Shown one piece after another: positions 1-11,151 of a DNA stretch of 64,000 bases. A program made the position numbers and the translations under genes. The notes beneath the pieces are model-generated. The model was not told the DNA's origin, ran no database searches, and saw only the letters and a program-made list of their open reading frames with translations. The stretch comes from Apium graveolens. Its lineage: Eukaryota > Streptophyta > Magnoliopsida > Apiales > Apiaceae. Each line of letters starts with the position of its first letter. Positions within the stretch are counted from its first letter, which is position 1. The DNA lies in the NCBI RefSeq assembly GCF_009905375.1, contig NC_133653.1, forward strand, positions 97,018,609 to 97,082,608. Reading direction: 5' to 3'.

Positions 1-1330
1 AGGTGAGAGACTTTATCATTATCCGTAAGCATCACATCACCATTTTGAGTCAAAAGAAGTCCTTAATTTCTCCCAAACTCATGGTGAATCCTACTAGATC
101 TACGAATAACCTGTATTTCTTGGACATGATTACTTTCAACATTTTGATGTACATCTTGATCTTATTCCAACTCTGGTTCAATGTTATCATGTAGTTCTCG
201 ATCTTCATCGAGATTTATTATCCTCCCACTGATTTTTTTGGAAAGTAGTCATCCCTCAAGAAATACAGCGGCCCAAGCAACAAACACTTTGTTCTCAAAA
301 GGATTTTAAAAGCTATACCCTAGTCTCACTTGGGTATCTTACAAAATAGAATCTATCTAATTTTGGTCCAAGCTTGTCAGAGCCTAAACATTTTACAAAC
401 GCTTCACGTCCCCAAATTTTCATAAATGACATGCTATGACATTTATCATTCTATATCTCATATGGAGTATTTTGAACCGCTTTAGTCGAAACTTGGTTAA
501 GTGTATATGCATCCGTTTCTAGAGCATAACCCGAAAACTGAATGGAAGATCAGCTTGACTCATCATCGATCGCACTATGTCCAACAAGGTACGAGTTTTC
601 CTCTCAGAATCTCTATTCCATTGAGGTGTTCCAGAAGGAGTAAGTTATGATACACTATCACACTTCTTCAAGAAACTCTTGAAATTGAGGCTTAAGTATT
701 CTCATCCATGATCTGATCGTAGAACTTTTATGTTTGCTTTTCTACTTCAGCCTCTTATTCTTTGAACATTTCAAAAGAATCAGATTTGTTCTTCATAAGA
801 TATACATTTCCATACCTACTGAAGTCAACAGTAGATGTTGTGAAGTAGTAAAAGCCTCCCCTTACCATCATACGCATTCGACCACATACATCATTATGTA
901 TAAGTCCTAATCGTGCAGTGGCCTTTTCACCTGATCAGGTAAAAAAAGCTTTAGTCATTTTGCCAATGAGACAAAGTTCGCATCTTCCGTATGATTCAAA
1001 ATCAAACTTATCCAAGTATCCATCTATATGTAACTCAGAAATGTGTTTCTCATTAATATGGCTTAACGACAATGCTAGAGGTAATGTTTGATTTTTGAGT
1101 CATCTTAGAACATATAAATCGTTAACTAATTGTGTAACATTATAAGCCTTATCATTAAAATATAATAAATAACTATTGTTTATTTAAATAAATTGAAAAC
1201 CTTTTTTTTCCTGACAAGAAATTGATTTAATGTATCCGCTAAAGGCAGACACGTAATAACAATTTATCAAGTTCTCAATCTCGCCTTATGGGCAAAATTA
1301 GGTATCGAGTTCCTTCAACTAGAGCAACAA
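1..1330 (-). pseudogene. copia C pol remnant: integrase core to RT linker
   Basis: Minus-strand translation in shifting frames gives the copia order: a broken pre-integrase/integrase region, then a phrase like TPSGTPQWN followed by RTLLDIVRSMMSQADLP (about 560-660), which is the end of the integrase catalytic core. Then comes ETDAYTLNQV..NTPYEI..KIWGREAFVK (about 370-520) and the acidic linker ending RRSSRI (about 60-130) that precedes RT in this family. Many stops and frameshifts are present. In an active element this would be part of the gag-pol polyprotein and would insert cDNA into the host chromosome. The rest of pol is outside the window. Confidence 0.8.
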
Positions 1331-1413
1331 CTTTTGCTCCAATTTTAACCCGATACCTGAAGCTTGACCATTGCTAGTCTTCTTCTTTAGATCTTCCAAA
1401 CAAGCTCGATAAT

Positions 1414-1960
1414 TTAACTTCCAGTCATCCAGTTATTTCCACAGAAATGACAATCATATCCTTTAGCAACACCACTATCAGGCTTAAAAAGCCCTTTGGG
1501 ATTGGACTTTGGTTTGGCACCGCATAAGATCAAATCTTCACCTTGCATGTCCACTTTCCTTTCCCATTTGCATTCCATGTGTACATCATCAATATGGATG
1601 TAATTCATGCCTTTACCATGTTATATTCAGCAGTTCTAAATATGCTCAACAAATCAGTGAGTGTTCTATCTATCTCATTCCTTTTGTTCCTAATAAACTA
1701 AGAATAGAAGTTGTTCAATGATTGTTTGATCAAATCAAGCTGAGTCTTTAGACTATTCTTAAAACCCAAAATATCAAGGTACATATACCTTTCATCTTTA
1801 GAACATGTGGTCCAACCAGATATTATTCTTCCATTAATGTAAAAGTTTGGTTCCTGATTATTGTCAAATCTTTCTGGCGAGCCTATCATTCAAACATCCT
1901 TTGAAGGTGCTCAATCATATCATAAGCATCATTATGCTCTCGTTACTTCTAAAGCTCAGC
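1414..1960 (-). pseudogene. copia C gag remnant
   Basis: Short minus-strand frames together resemble the C-terminal half of a copia Gag (UBN2-type capsid). About 1890-1960 gives AYDMIEHLQRMF; about 1630-1730 gives IKQSLNNF followed by NEIDRTLTDLLSIFRTAEYNM, a conserved stretch just before the nucleocapsid. About 1430-1450 gives CHFCGNN, the start of a CCHC zinc knuckle whose remaining ligands are lost. Gag would form the cytoplasmic virus-like particle. The gene is interrupted by several stops and is not functional. Confidence 0.7.
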
Positions 1961-2039
1961 ACTCATAATTACAAGCATGAGACATGAAACATTAGTTATA
2001 TAATCAATTTGCTTTTATTAAGTATTTTATTCAGCACAT

Positions 2040-4070
2040 GTTTCATTCTCAGCTAGAAGAAATAATGGAGGGGTTTGAGTGACATCCTTGAACCTGGGGA
2101 CAATTCTCAAGTTTCCATGTCAATTGAGGAAATTATTTCATGTCAGCTTGTCCTTCTCAAGGACTATTATATAGAGAAGTTATTTGTGTTATTTGTCATT
2201 TGATATCTACAATATTAAAGTACATAAAATGATTAGTCTATAGATGATCGTTAAATTATGTTCAACTGATTATTCATATATATATATATATATATATATT
2301 CACAATATATATCTCCCACTATTTTTGTCAAATCAATAGCCTTAACTATTAATTTGGAATGAATATCTTCTATATCCTTTCTAGTGAGCCAAGATCCATA
2401 TTTCACCATGCGTTAGGTCACCTTTGGCTTTTCTCCTAAAACATGATTATTTAAGTAGACAACATTTGTCAATTATATCAACTATATAAGTCTTGGATAG
2501 CTTGGTGGAACAATATTTGTTCATATTTATCTAATAAATCTCGCCAAACTCTATGCATCTAAGTTCACAATCCTATTGCGGTAACTTAGTTAAGTCAAAC
2601 CCAATAGTCCAAAAGTATCAATATACTTCAACACATCTCCCAAGATAGATGGAAGTACTTCGCTTTGGCGAACCCACTCCTTGTCGATCTAGGGGTTAAC
2701 GTATTGGACTCATTGGAAGGCATCTGATCAACTTAATATTAACTTTAGGGTTTTGTTAATTTTAAAATGATCATGATCCCATCATAAAGAGATTCCCAAA
2801 TTTTCCTTGAATAAAATACTTCAAATCAGTATTTATCAATGGTTGATATCCATGTAGTGAGGGAGTCACAATGGTCTCGCTTAAAACCCACAACCTTACA
2901 AGTTCAATGAACTCGCTTTTGATAAAATCGACCCATGTCCGAAATAAAGAAAATTTGTATTTTATTCCGTGTTTCATAAACACGAGAATCTCATAATCGT
3001 TTTTTAATTTCTTGAGTCGTTACAGATTTTATCTTGTTAAGCAAGCATGGCATGGGTGTCATATCTAATACATACATCTTTAATCTAATTAAACATGCAT
3101 CTTTATAAACTACTCTACACATACATTCATCATATGCGCATATATATGTAAAGTTCAATAAATATACATGGTTGGTTATGGCTTCATCCTATGTGATCTT
3201 CATCAAGCTAATGACAAAGATCTAGGTCAATCTAAGGTGAAAAATAAATACAAGCTAACTATTACATGTCTTCTTTTTTATATTTCTTCCTTGGATGGCC
3301 TCCATGTGAGATTACCCTTCCTTGATCTTCAAATCTTCATGTCTTCATGAAAATTACAAGAATGAAATATAAAAAATAATCTAATGAACTTACAAGAGGA
3401 ACTCGAGTTACCTTCGAGATTTAATAATTACAAGATCAAACGACATGCAAGCCATATTTAAAAAAATCAAAACCATTAACCTAAGGTCATAAGCTATAAT
3501 CATCCACCATGCTTAATTAACACATAAGAACATGTTAAAACATATAATATGATCTTAACATATCATACCCATCATGATCTAATCATAAAAACCAAATATG
3601 GCTAAAATCAGAAAATTCAAAATTGAATCTGAGAACATTAAATCGCAGATTACAGGGCCTAAAAAACGTCAAACGCCTTACTTACCAATCGATGATAGAT
3701 TTAGCTATCAGTTTCAATCAGACGCTCGATTCCATATGAAATAGCGTATTCGTTCGCCAAAATCGAACACCAGACACAGATTTCAGCAAATCCGCTGCAT
3801 CCGATTCAGAATCGTATCAAATACAATTCTTATAATAATAACAAATACAAAATATGTATATATAAATATATATACAGATTATATAATCATCATATAATTA
3901 TACAACTCTCATGAATATCATATATTCAAAACATATACATACATACACATATAAATATAACAACATATAAAACATACAAATCGCATACATAAGAGTCATG
4001 GAATATTGTATATATGTTATCATCAGAATACCAGTAAATATATAAACGAATTGAACACTTTTTGCAAGTA
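2040..4070. other. Non-coding stretch: long 5' leader of copia C
   Basis: About 2 kb separate the primer binding site of copia C from the first recognisable gag remnant. No convincing protein match was seen in either direction; the longest frames are about 70 codons and look like chance. Many related copia elements have a leader this long, but it could also hide an old insertion that I cannot delimit. Confidence 0.4.
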
Positions 4071-4083
4071 GCTCTGATGTCAT
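4071..4083 (-). other. Primer binding site of copia C
   Basis: On the minus strand this reads ATGACATCAGAGC directly after the LTR end (..CCTTCA). Plant copia elements commonly have TTGGTATCAGAGC here, complementary to initiator-Met tRNA, which primes first-strand cDNA. Three or four mismatches show decay. Confidence 0.7.
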
Positions 4084-4177
4084 TGAAGGGTTTTGAACAC
4101 ATAAACGCAACGGAAACAGTAATTAAAAACGTGAAAACCCAGAATATTTGAAATCCACCGCACTATCCATGCGAAAA
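4084..4177 (-). repeat. 5' LTR of copia C, inner fragment
   Basis: This 94-bp piece is the end of the copia 5' LTR nearest to gag (TGAAGGG.. on the plus strand, the reverse of ..CCCTTCA). It is cut off at 4177 by Athila-like element B. The other 1.47 kb of the same LTR resumes at 25507, after the duplicated target GAAAA. Confidence 0.75.
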
Positions 4178-5628
4178 TATTAGTCGCTAAACACGCGCTA
4201 ATAATACACGTAAGTATATGCATTCGCAAGTAATATAGAATCATTTCTAGTTCGTTCCCACAGAGACTGGATTTGGTTAACTAATTAATTTATGCACTTA
4301 TGTAACAATGATATGGCTATTATCCAATGCCAAGACGAATTACAAATTGGGATTGTTTATAACTAAGAATTAAACTAATAACTATAACTAAGAGAATAAG
4401 AATGGTTGGATTAATATATATGACAAACATGGGATTCTAACTTCATTAAATAATTAATTCAATAGCCTTTTCATTCTTAACCTTAGCATGTAATGGTGAT
4501 GACACTAATCAAATAACACGAAACTGATAAACGCCAACTTTCGTTGCACGAATACCATACTACCAGACATCTACAAAAGAGATAGAAGTTGAATAGACAC
4601 CAATTATATTGAGACCCTATATGTCTATAGAATTTGACAACACAATGGTTTAATGCACAAGTTATCCATCATGATTACATAGGGCAAGTAAGATGGTTAA
4701 TTTACCTACGAATCATGCGTAACAATAACACATGAACCTATGCTAGCATGGCAAGTTCTAAACCCTTAAATTCACTTTTGCTTCATTAAGAATTAACAAG
4801 CTATCTTATAAGTTCGCGACGCTCATAAGACGAATAGCACAACCAATACTAGGTTATCATACAATCTCCACACACTAAGGTATCGAAACAACTTAGCTAA
4901 AGAAATCCATAAATAAATCCGCTAGAACCCCACGATAACGATTAGCCCATAATCGGACTCATCATCAACGTGGGTTCCGATGAAAGCATGATATAATAAA
5001 CGTAGTCTTTATACTGAATAAATAATAAAACCAAGTACGAAACAAGAGTAAGGTTCACGAATAAGAAAACTAGCATCCAAGTTACAACTTAGAATAAAGA
5101 TTCACATGTAAAAACAAGATCTTCTTCGTCTTCGTTGAATCGTGCTAACACGGTCTTCTTATGGCTCTCCCTGTGCTCTGGTATATCCGTCTCTCTAGAA
5201 AACGTCCTTTATTTAAGTTTATATAGCAGCTCATGCAAGATAGAAGTCCTCCAATTGTAAATCAACTAAAATCAGGATTCTGGGATCCCGGCCCGGTGTG
5301 GCCGCGCGCTTCATCAGCGTCGGCGCGCTGGCTATCTGACAAATGGGCGCGGCCACGCGCTAGACCAGCGTGGGCGCGTTGTGCTTCTGGAAAAACTTCT
5401 GAATTTCTTTAATTCCGGCTGCAATCGAGTTGGCTTCCAGAGCTTTATTCTTTGGACATCATCCTAACACCATATTAGCACCAAAAATGCTAATTCACCT
5501 GATTCTTAGTATAATGCCTAAAATGCAAAAACACTAGAAAACACATTAAAACACCAACAACTTGAGTACATTTACACCAATTCAAAGCTTTACGGAGTGT
5601 AATAAAGTGTCATAAATGCCACTCAACA
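4178..5628 (-). repeat. 3' LTR of element B (complete)
   Basis: This is a 1,451-bp LTR. On the element strand it runs TGTTGAGTGGCATTTATG.. to ..TA (decayed CA) at 4178. It aligns over its last 635 bases with 24867-25501 and more distantly with the LTRs of A and F. A GC-rich block (about 5290-5385) is followed on the element strand by a TATA box at about 5216-5226 (TATATAAAC), the expected U3 promoter layout. Confidence 0.88.
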
Positions 5629-5664
5629 TACCCCCAAACTTGAATCGATGCTTGTCCTCAAGCA
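5629..5664 (-). promoter_or_regulatory. Polypurine tract plus AGGA-loop hairpin of element B
   Basis: On the element strand the sequence just before the 3' LTR is AAGTTTGGGGGTA, the purine run that primes plus-strand DNA synthesis. Six bases upstream is a perfect 6-bp hairpin with an AGGA loop (5649-5664; TGCTTG/CAAGCA). Element A has the same pair at 10018-10052. Confidence 0.8.
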
Positions 5665-6769
5665 TAAACAGACTTAAAGAATAAGAAATAAAAATGCATG
5701 AATGCAACTAAATGAATGCAACGATCCCCGATAGAATAACTAAACCAATCAACAAGCAACATCTCAACAAATGCAGTTATTCACATAAGATCAATCAAAC
5801 CTCACAAATCAATCTACAAACCAGAGACGTGCGTGTATGTAACTGCTTATAGATATACTATGGCCACTAGATCAATAATCATGACTCACTATTCATCAAA
5901 GCAATCACAAGGTTATAAACAGTATAAAAGCTAGACTCAAAATAACTTATGACACTTCAATTCTTATATTGGAGTTTTATATGGATTCATGCTTTTATTC
6001 AAACAAAACAACACACTTATGCTTATTTGATCGTGCAATGAGTGAGATCCACAAAAGACTTATATAATAGTACCCATGTAGCGAGCCTTAGGTTAGCGGA
6101 TCCCAGACTATGAAAAGCCTTAGGTCACTAAGCACAAAGTCCCCTAAGAACTTAATAACTCAAGTACTAAAGAGCCCACTCGAGATCAGTTATACATTAA
6201 CACATATTTTTTCTTTTTCTCTTTTTCTCTTTTTTTTCTTTTCACAATTTATGAACGAGTGCGTTTCGCTCCATCTCGTTCAACCCTAGATTACTCAAAT
6301 AAATATGAGCCGGCTACTAGCCATTTAACACCTAGCCAACACAACTTGTAATGAAATCCAATTTTTCTCCAATTTTTAAATATCCATGTCATTTATTATT
6401 CAGAGAATATCCAAAATTCTAACTATAAACAAGCGATTAAACCTCGACAAATAAACAAACCATGACCATGATCTAGTACTTTAGCAACCTAGATGACTTA
6501 GTGAAATACAGTTGTCTCTAGCATCCAAATTAATTCGATAAGACTTAACATCACTAAATACGACATCACTACACTAGCATCAATATCACAAGTCAATCGA
6601 AAAAATTATCTAAGGGATCCTGTTATTATGCAAATGCATGAACTATATGAACAAACTAATATAAAAACTACCAAAAAAACTACATGGCAAAATATGCAAC
6701 TATATGAACTAAACTATCATGAATATGCAAACTATATGCGACTCACACAAAAACATATTCCTTCAACTA
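5665..6769 (-). other. 3' non-coding region of element B
   Basis: About 1.1 kb between ORF3 and the polypurine tract contains no gene. Parts of it, notably about 6060-6310, are clearly similar to the same region of element A (about 10430-10690) although neither side codes, including runs around 'gtgcgtttcgctccatct' and 'gccggctactagccattt'. A pyrimidine-rich tract lies at about 6210-6242. Confidence 0.65.
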
Positions 6770-6808
6770 TTACCCCCCAAACTTAAAATATTCACTGTCC
6801 TCAGTGAA
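6770..6808 (-). promoter_or_regulatory. Second polypurine-like tract with hairpin, element B
   Basis: On the element strand this reads TTCACTG-AGGA-CAGTGAA (perfect 7-bp stem, 6791-6808), six bases, then AAGTTTGGGGGGTAA. It copies the layout of the true polypurine tract at the 3' LTR and lies just after the ORF3 stop. It may be an internal plus-strand priming site or an RNA structure; neither is proven. Confidence 0.55.
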
Positions 6809-6833
6809 GGTAACAGTAAGGAATCAGGCATAC

Positions 6834-8039
6834 CTAATCCGAATCAGGATCCTCACCCTCAACGGGTGGAGTGTCAGGCGTGTTTGGAGGTGGATATACG
6901 GAGTCCTCACCAAATACTGGCAACTGGATATCAACACTGGTGGCTCTGAAAGCTCTCCCCAATGCCTGGGTGAGATCACGTGTAAACCTGCTGTGGATGT
7001 CATGCATCACATCCATCCTCCTAGCCAGACGCCTATACTGCGTACTACCCTTCTGCGATGGTCCCTGTAACTGTGACGGCTCTATCTCCTCACCCAAATG
7101 AGCTCTCCAACCCGCTTCACGGGCAAACTTGGAACCATCAGCATAATACTGATCATAGGGCCGCTTTTCTGGAAGCATATCAAATGAATAACCCAACCCC
7201 TTAGGATCGTGCTTACCACCATATCATTTAACCATATTCAATATAATCGAACTATCAATAGCAGAACTAGGGAGCTGAAGCTGCTCATGCGCAGCCCAAC
7301 GAACATGAACTGTCGCACAAAACTTCGTCACTATGGACGAATAGGGTATAGAACCCGTAGTGCTTCCTCTCAAAAATCTCAGAATGTCTTGGTGAATAAT
7401 CCTACCAAGGTCCACATAATAAACCTTCAGAATTTCCCATAACAAACATGATCGCTCCACATTAACCTCATGCATATGAGACGATGGCATAATATTAGCA
7501 CAAATAAAGGCATTCCAAGCATGGGCAAATCTGTTCATACAAGAAGCAGGGAATGTGGCATAATCAGTTATACCCCTCTTGAACTTCCAATGAGTCTTGG
7601 GCACACATAGAGTAGAAACAATCAAATCCAAGTCAAAATCCTCTGGAGTCTTATCATTCCAAATATCCTGACCGGCCTTCCTCGCAGGCTGATTAATCAC
7701 CCTCCTTATCGCCCCTACATTGTACTCCACCTTCATCCCATTCACCATCGTGCCATTCTTATCCGCCTTCGCATTCGCATAAAACTCACAAACAACATTC
7801 ATGGGCACAGCAGCGGGTGCCTCGCAAAAAGGAACCCAGTCCATCTCCATAATCATCTCCAACAGCTTACCATCCTTCTCCGATGGCAGAAAACCTCTCT
7901 CCTTGATGATAGGCTTCGAGAGAAGCCTCGTATACTCCGCTTCAGCCTCGGGAGTAGAAAACCTCGGCCTCACACCACCCGCACTAGAAGAATCGGTGGT
8001 GGTGCTGCTTTCTTGTGTTCTTTGTCTCTTGGGTGCCAT
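6834..8039 (-). pseudogene. Element B ORF3: plant transposon protein domain, one stop
   Basis: This is a 401-codon frame on the minus strand starting MAPKRQRTQESS, with a single in-frame TGA at 7221-7223. The first about 271 residues show FDLDLIVSTLC, then AHAWNAFICANIMPSSH, a WEIL..YYVDLG segment and IPYSSIVTKFC. I recognise this pattern as the 'putative plant transposon protein' domain common in plant retroelements. The tail is polar, then proline- and acid-rich (ending near GEDPDSD). It lies after pol in pol's orientation, where Athila elements carry an env-like gene, but I see no signal peptide or membrane segment. Its function is unknown. The paralogue in A (11152-12324) is similar throughout. 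Confidence 0.75.
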
Positions 8040-8118
8040 TGGAATTGAGTAGAGAAAATAAGAGTTTGTGTTTGAGAGAGAATTTGTGTTTGAAAAATTT
8101 GTGAAGTAGTGAAGAAGT

Positions 8119-8485
8119 TTGTATATAAGTGTATGTATTTATAGGAGGTGAAAAGAGAATTATATATGGAATAGAAGTGGGATTTGATTATAGGAATAGT
8201 GGGAATAATGGGTTAGATTCGGAGAGTGAAATTTGGGATGTGGGAGAGTAAAATTCGGGTAGAAATTGATTTTGTAGCAAAAATCCCATTTTTCTTCTTC
8301 AAAATTGCTATTTTTATTTTTCTGAGTCGGGACCTCGGTGCGGCCGTGCGCTAAGACAGCGCGGGCGCGCTCTACTTCTGCCAAATCGGCGCGGCCGCAC
8401 GCTAGATCAGCGCGGGCGCTCCGTGTCTCTGTAATTTCAGCACAGTCGTGCGCTAGATCAGCGCGGGCACGCCTGGCTTCTGAAG
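8119..8485 (-). promoter_or_regulatory. Candidate ORF3 promoter of B: GC block and TATA box
   Basis: Upstream of ORF3 on the minus strand lies a GC-rich block (about 8337-8485). It has three imperfect copies of a unit resembling gcggccgtgcgctagatcag, spaced about 60 bases apart. A TATA-like CCTATAAATAC follows (8135-8145), roughly 100 bases before the ATG at 8039. The same block-then-TATA order occurs in the LTRs of A, B and F. An internal promoter for ORF3 is my inference. Confidence 0.5.
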
Positions 8486-8561
8486 TTGGCCCTGAATTTT
8501 TCTATTTTTCTGATTTTTTTTGTGATTTTCTCTTTTTTTCTTACTTCCTCTACTTACCAAT

Positions 8562-10017
8562 TGTTAGGGCAAAAACACGCGCTAATATTCACGCAAGTAT
8601 ACGCGTTCGCAAGTAATATAGAATATTTTCTAGTTCGTTCCCTCAGAGACTCAGACTAAATTATTGTCTAATTAAACTCACTCACCAATGTATGATTACT
8701 TCTCAATGTTAAGATAATAACACTTAAAATTGTTGATTAAATATTAACTATAATTAACTACTTAATTAACCACTTAACTAACACTTCAATTTATCAATAA
8801 TAAACACTCATGAGATCACAACTTCATTATTACTTCCTTCTATAGCCATTGTTATTACCTTTAGCATGTGACAGTGATGATATTAATCGAATAACACGAA
8901 AATGATAAAAGCCAACTTTCATTGTACTAATACCATTCTACCAAGCATCCACAATTAAGATAGAAGTCGAATAGTCATCAATTATGTTGAGTTCCTATAT
9001 GTCTACAGAAATTGACAACACAACGATTTAAGCACAAGTTATTCCTTTTTGATTACATAGGGCAAATAAAACTGTTAGAGTTACCCACTAATCATGCACA
9101 ACGTACATGAACCTATGCTAGCATGGCAAGTTCTAAATCTCAAGATCCACCGTCGCTTCACAAGAGATTAACACCCTATCTTATATGTTCGCGACGCACA
9201 TAAGACGAATACGCACAACCAATACTAGATATCAAGCAATCATCACACACTAAAGTATTAAACAATTAACTAAAGAATTCCATAATAAATCCGTTGCAAC
9301 CCCATGATCACGATTAGCCCATAATAGAACTTATCGCCATCATGGGTTCATATGAAATCATGATAAACAAACACAAGAAAATAATAACTAAACTAATTAT
9401 ATTAAAACAGAGTACATCACAAGAGTAAATAAGTCAAAGCAAGAAAACTAGCATCCAACGTTACAACGAAACAAGAATCACAAGAAAATATGCTTCCTCT
9501 TCGTTGCGGTGTGCTAAATCGGTCTTCTTCCTTATCTCCTTCGCTTCTTGCGTAAAACACAATCTTCTTCTTCTTAATCCTCTCTGTGAAAACGTCTCAA
9601 ATCTACTTATATAATAGTTCCATAAAACTCAGATTACATAGAAGTTGGAAGCCAAACAGAAGTAGAAGTCTAAAATAATTCAGCAAAATTCCCGACCCTG
9701 CGCGGCCGCTCAGCATAGCTGCGCGGGCGCGCAGGTTGCTGCGCGGCCGCTCAGCATAGCTGCGCGGGCGCGCAGGCCTCCACTGGAAAAAATCCAAGTT
9801 TGCTCCGTTTCTTCGCCGTAATCTGCCCGTTCCTTTCCTCTCGCAATGGTGAACACATGCCAAGGCTTATTCTTGATGATTCCTCCCCCGAAATGCAACT
9901 AATACCCTGAAATGCATAAACACTAGAAAAACGCATCAAATACACAAAATACTTGATTTCAAGACACCAATTTAAGCCATTTTAAGACGTTCTAAGTGGT
10001 ATAAATGCCACTTATCA
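8562..10017 (-). repeat. 3' LTR of element A
   Basis: This 1,456-bp LTR runs TGATAAGTGGCA.. to ..GCCCTAACA on the element strand. It matches 18312-19727 almost perfectly but is longer because a 41-bp GC-rich unit (from 9699) is present twice in tandem. A TATA-like TTATATAA lies at 9607-9614, about 85 bases downstream of the GC block on the element strand. Confidence 0.95.
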
Positions 10018-10052
10018 CACCCCCAAACTTAAATCGATGCTTGCCCTCAAGC
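10018..10052 (-). promoter_or_regulatory. Polypurine tract plus hairpin of element A
   Basis: The element strand reads AAGTTTGGGGGTG immediately before the LTR's TGATAAG. It is preceded by a short hairpin (10039-10052, stem GCTTG/CAAGC). This is the expected plus-strand primer site for reverse transcription. Confidence 0.82.
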
Positions 10053-11087
10053 GTCACAGACTCAAAAACAAATAAAAATATGCATGAATACAATCTATAT
10101 GAAAATGCAGCGATCCCCCTTACTATAATTAATCAACCAAATTGCCACATCTCAACGAATGCAGTTAGACAACTAAAGATCAATAAACTCATGCAAACGG
10201 ACATACAGCCAGAAACGTGGTGTGTGCAAATGCTTAACAGATATGCTTCGGAACTAGACCAATTACTATGACTAGACTATCCTCAAGGCAATCCTACAAT
10301 TATACAAAGAATAAAAATTCCAGGCACAAAGTGATATACAACTCTACAAGAACTCTGGAGCTTACTACGGAATCGTGCTTTTTATTTATAACTCAAATGC
10401 TTATTTGACCGTGCAATGAAAGAGGTCCACAAAAGACTTATACAATGATATCCATGTAACGAGCGTTAGGTTAGCGGATCCCAGACTCTAAAAGCCTTAG
10501 GTCGCTAGGCACAAAGTCCCCTAAGAACTTAATAACTCGAATACCAAAGAGCCCACTCTTGATCAATTATGCCAATTTTTTTTTTTTTAATTTCTGAACA
10601 AGTGCGTTTCGCTCCATCTTGCTCAACCCTAGACTACTCGCAATATACGCGAGCCGGCTACTAGCCATTTGACGCCTAGCCACAACTAACAACAACTTCC
10701 ATATTTTTTTTCTCCAAAATTTTTCTTTTTCATGTCTTTATCACTAAGAACCTATAATCGAATTCTAAGCATAATAAGTAGATTGACCTTGAAAACAACC
10801 AAATCATAACACAATCTAGCCCTTCCGCATTCTCTAAGACTTAGTGGACTTACAATTGTTTCTAGCATGCATATCAACCTACACAACTTAATATCACTTT
10901 AATGCTATCACTACACTCACATCAATATCATAATTCAGTCGATAAATCATTGCAAAAGGGATCATGGTAAATGCATGAGCTACATGACATTCATAAAAAA
11001 ACTATATGGCATAAATTATGCAACTATATGAACTAAACTATCATGAATATGCAACTAAAAGACACACACACAAAATTCCTTAACTAC
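10053..11087 (-). other. 3' non-coding region of element A
   Basis: About 1 kb between ORF3 and the polypurine tract has no convincing coding frame. About 10430-10690 is similar to 6060-6310 of element B. A T-rich tract lies at about 10572-10592. Confidence 0.6.
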
Positions 11088-11124
11088 CACCCCCAAACTA
11101 AAAATCTTCACTGTCCTCAGTGAA
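11088..11124 (-). promoter_or_regulatory. Second polypurine-like tract with hairpin, element A
   Basis: The element strand has a perfect 7-bp hairpin TTCACTG-AGGA-CAGTGAA (11107-11124) followed by a short AT stretch and a TTTGGGGGTGG run. It sits just after the ORF3 stop and matches the module at 6770-6808 in B. Confidence 0.55.
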
Positions 11125-11151
11125 AGTAGTAGAAAGGAACACAGGGTATAC

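Larger units (their letters stand above)
1..4083 (-). mobile_element. Ty1/copia element C, internal region (partial)
   Basis: This is the interior of a decayed copia retrotransposon read on the minus strand. Its 5' LTR lies to the right (4084-4177, continued at 25507-26971), and its RT/RNase H part and 3' LTR lie beyond the left edge. In minus-strand order it shows a primer binding site (about 4071-4083), a long non-coding leader (about 2040-4070), gag remnants (1414-1960) and integrase remnants (about 230-1330). No frame is open for more than about 70 codons, so it is an old, dead copy. A (TA)n tract lies at about 2275-2300. The family call rests on recognisable copia integrase and gag phrases; the lineage within copia was not determined. 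Confidence 0.85.

Noticed and set aside
2275..2300. (TA)n tracts here and at 36908-36921 and 49260-49287
   Set aside because: Simple repeats common in AT-rich plant DNA; nothing indicates function.
8338..8616. Arg/Ala-rich 92-codon frame
   Set aside because: It is the translation of the GC-rich repeat block upstream of ORF3 in B; composition follows the repeat, with no homologue in A at the same frame.
9603..9945. Overlapping minus-strand frames in the LTR of A (repeated at 19353-19654)
   Set aside because: They lie wholly inside the LTR and exist twice only because the LTR is duplicated; no known LTR-encoded protein and no conservation in B or F.
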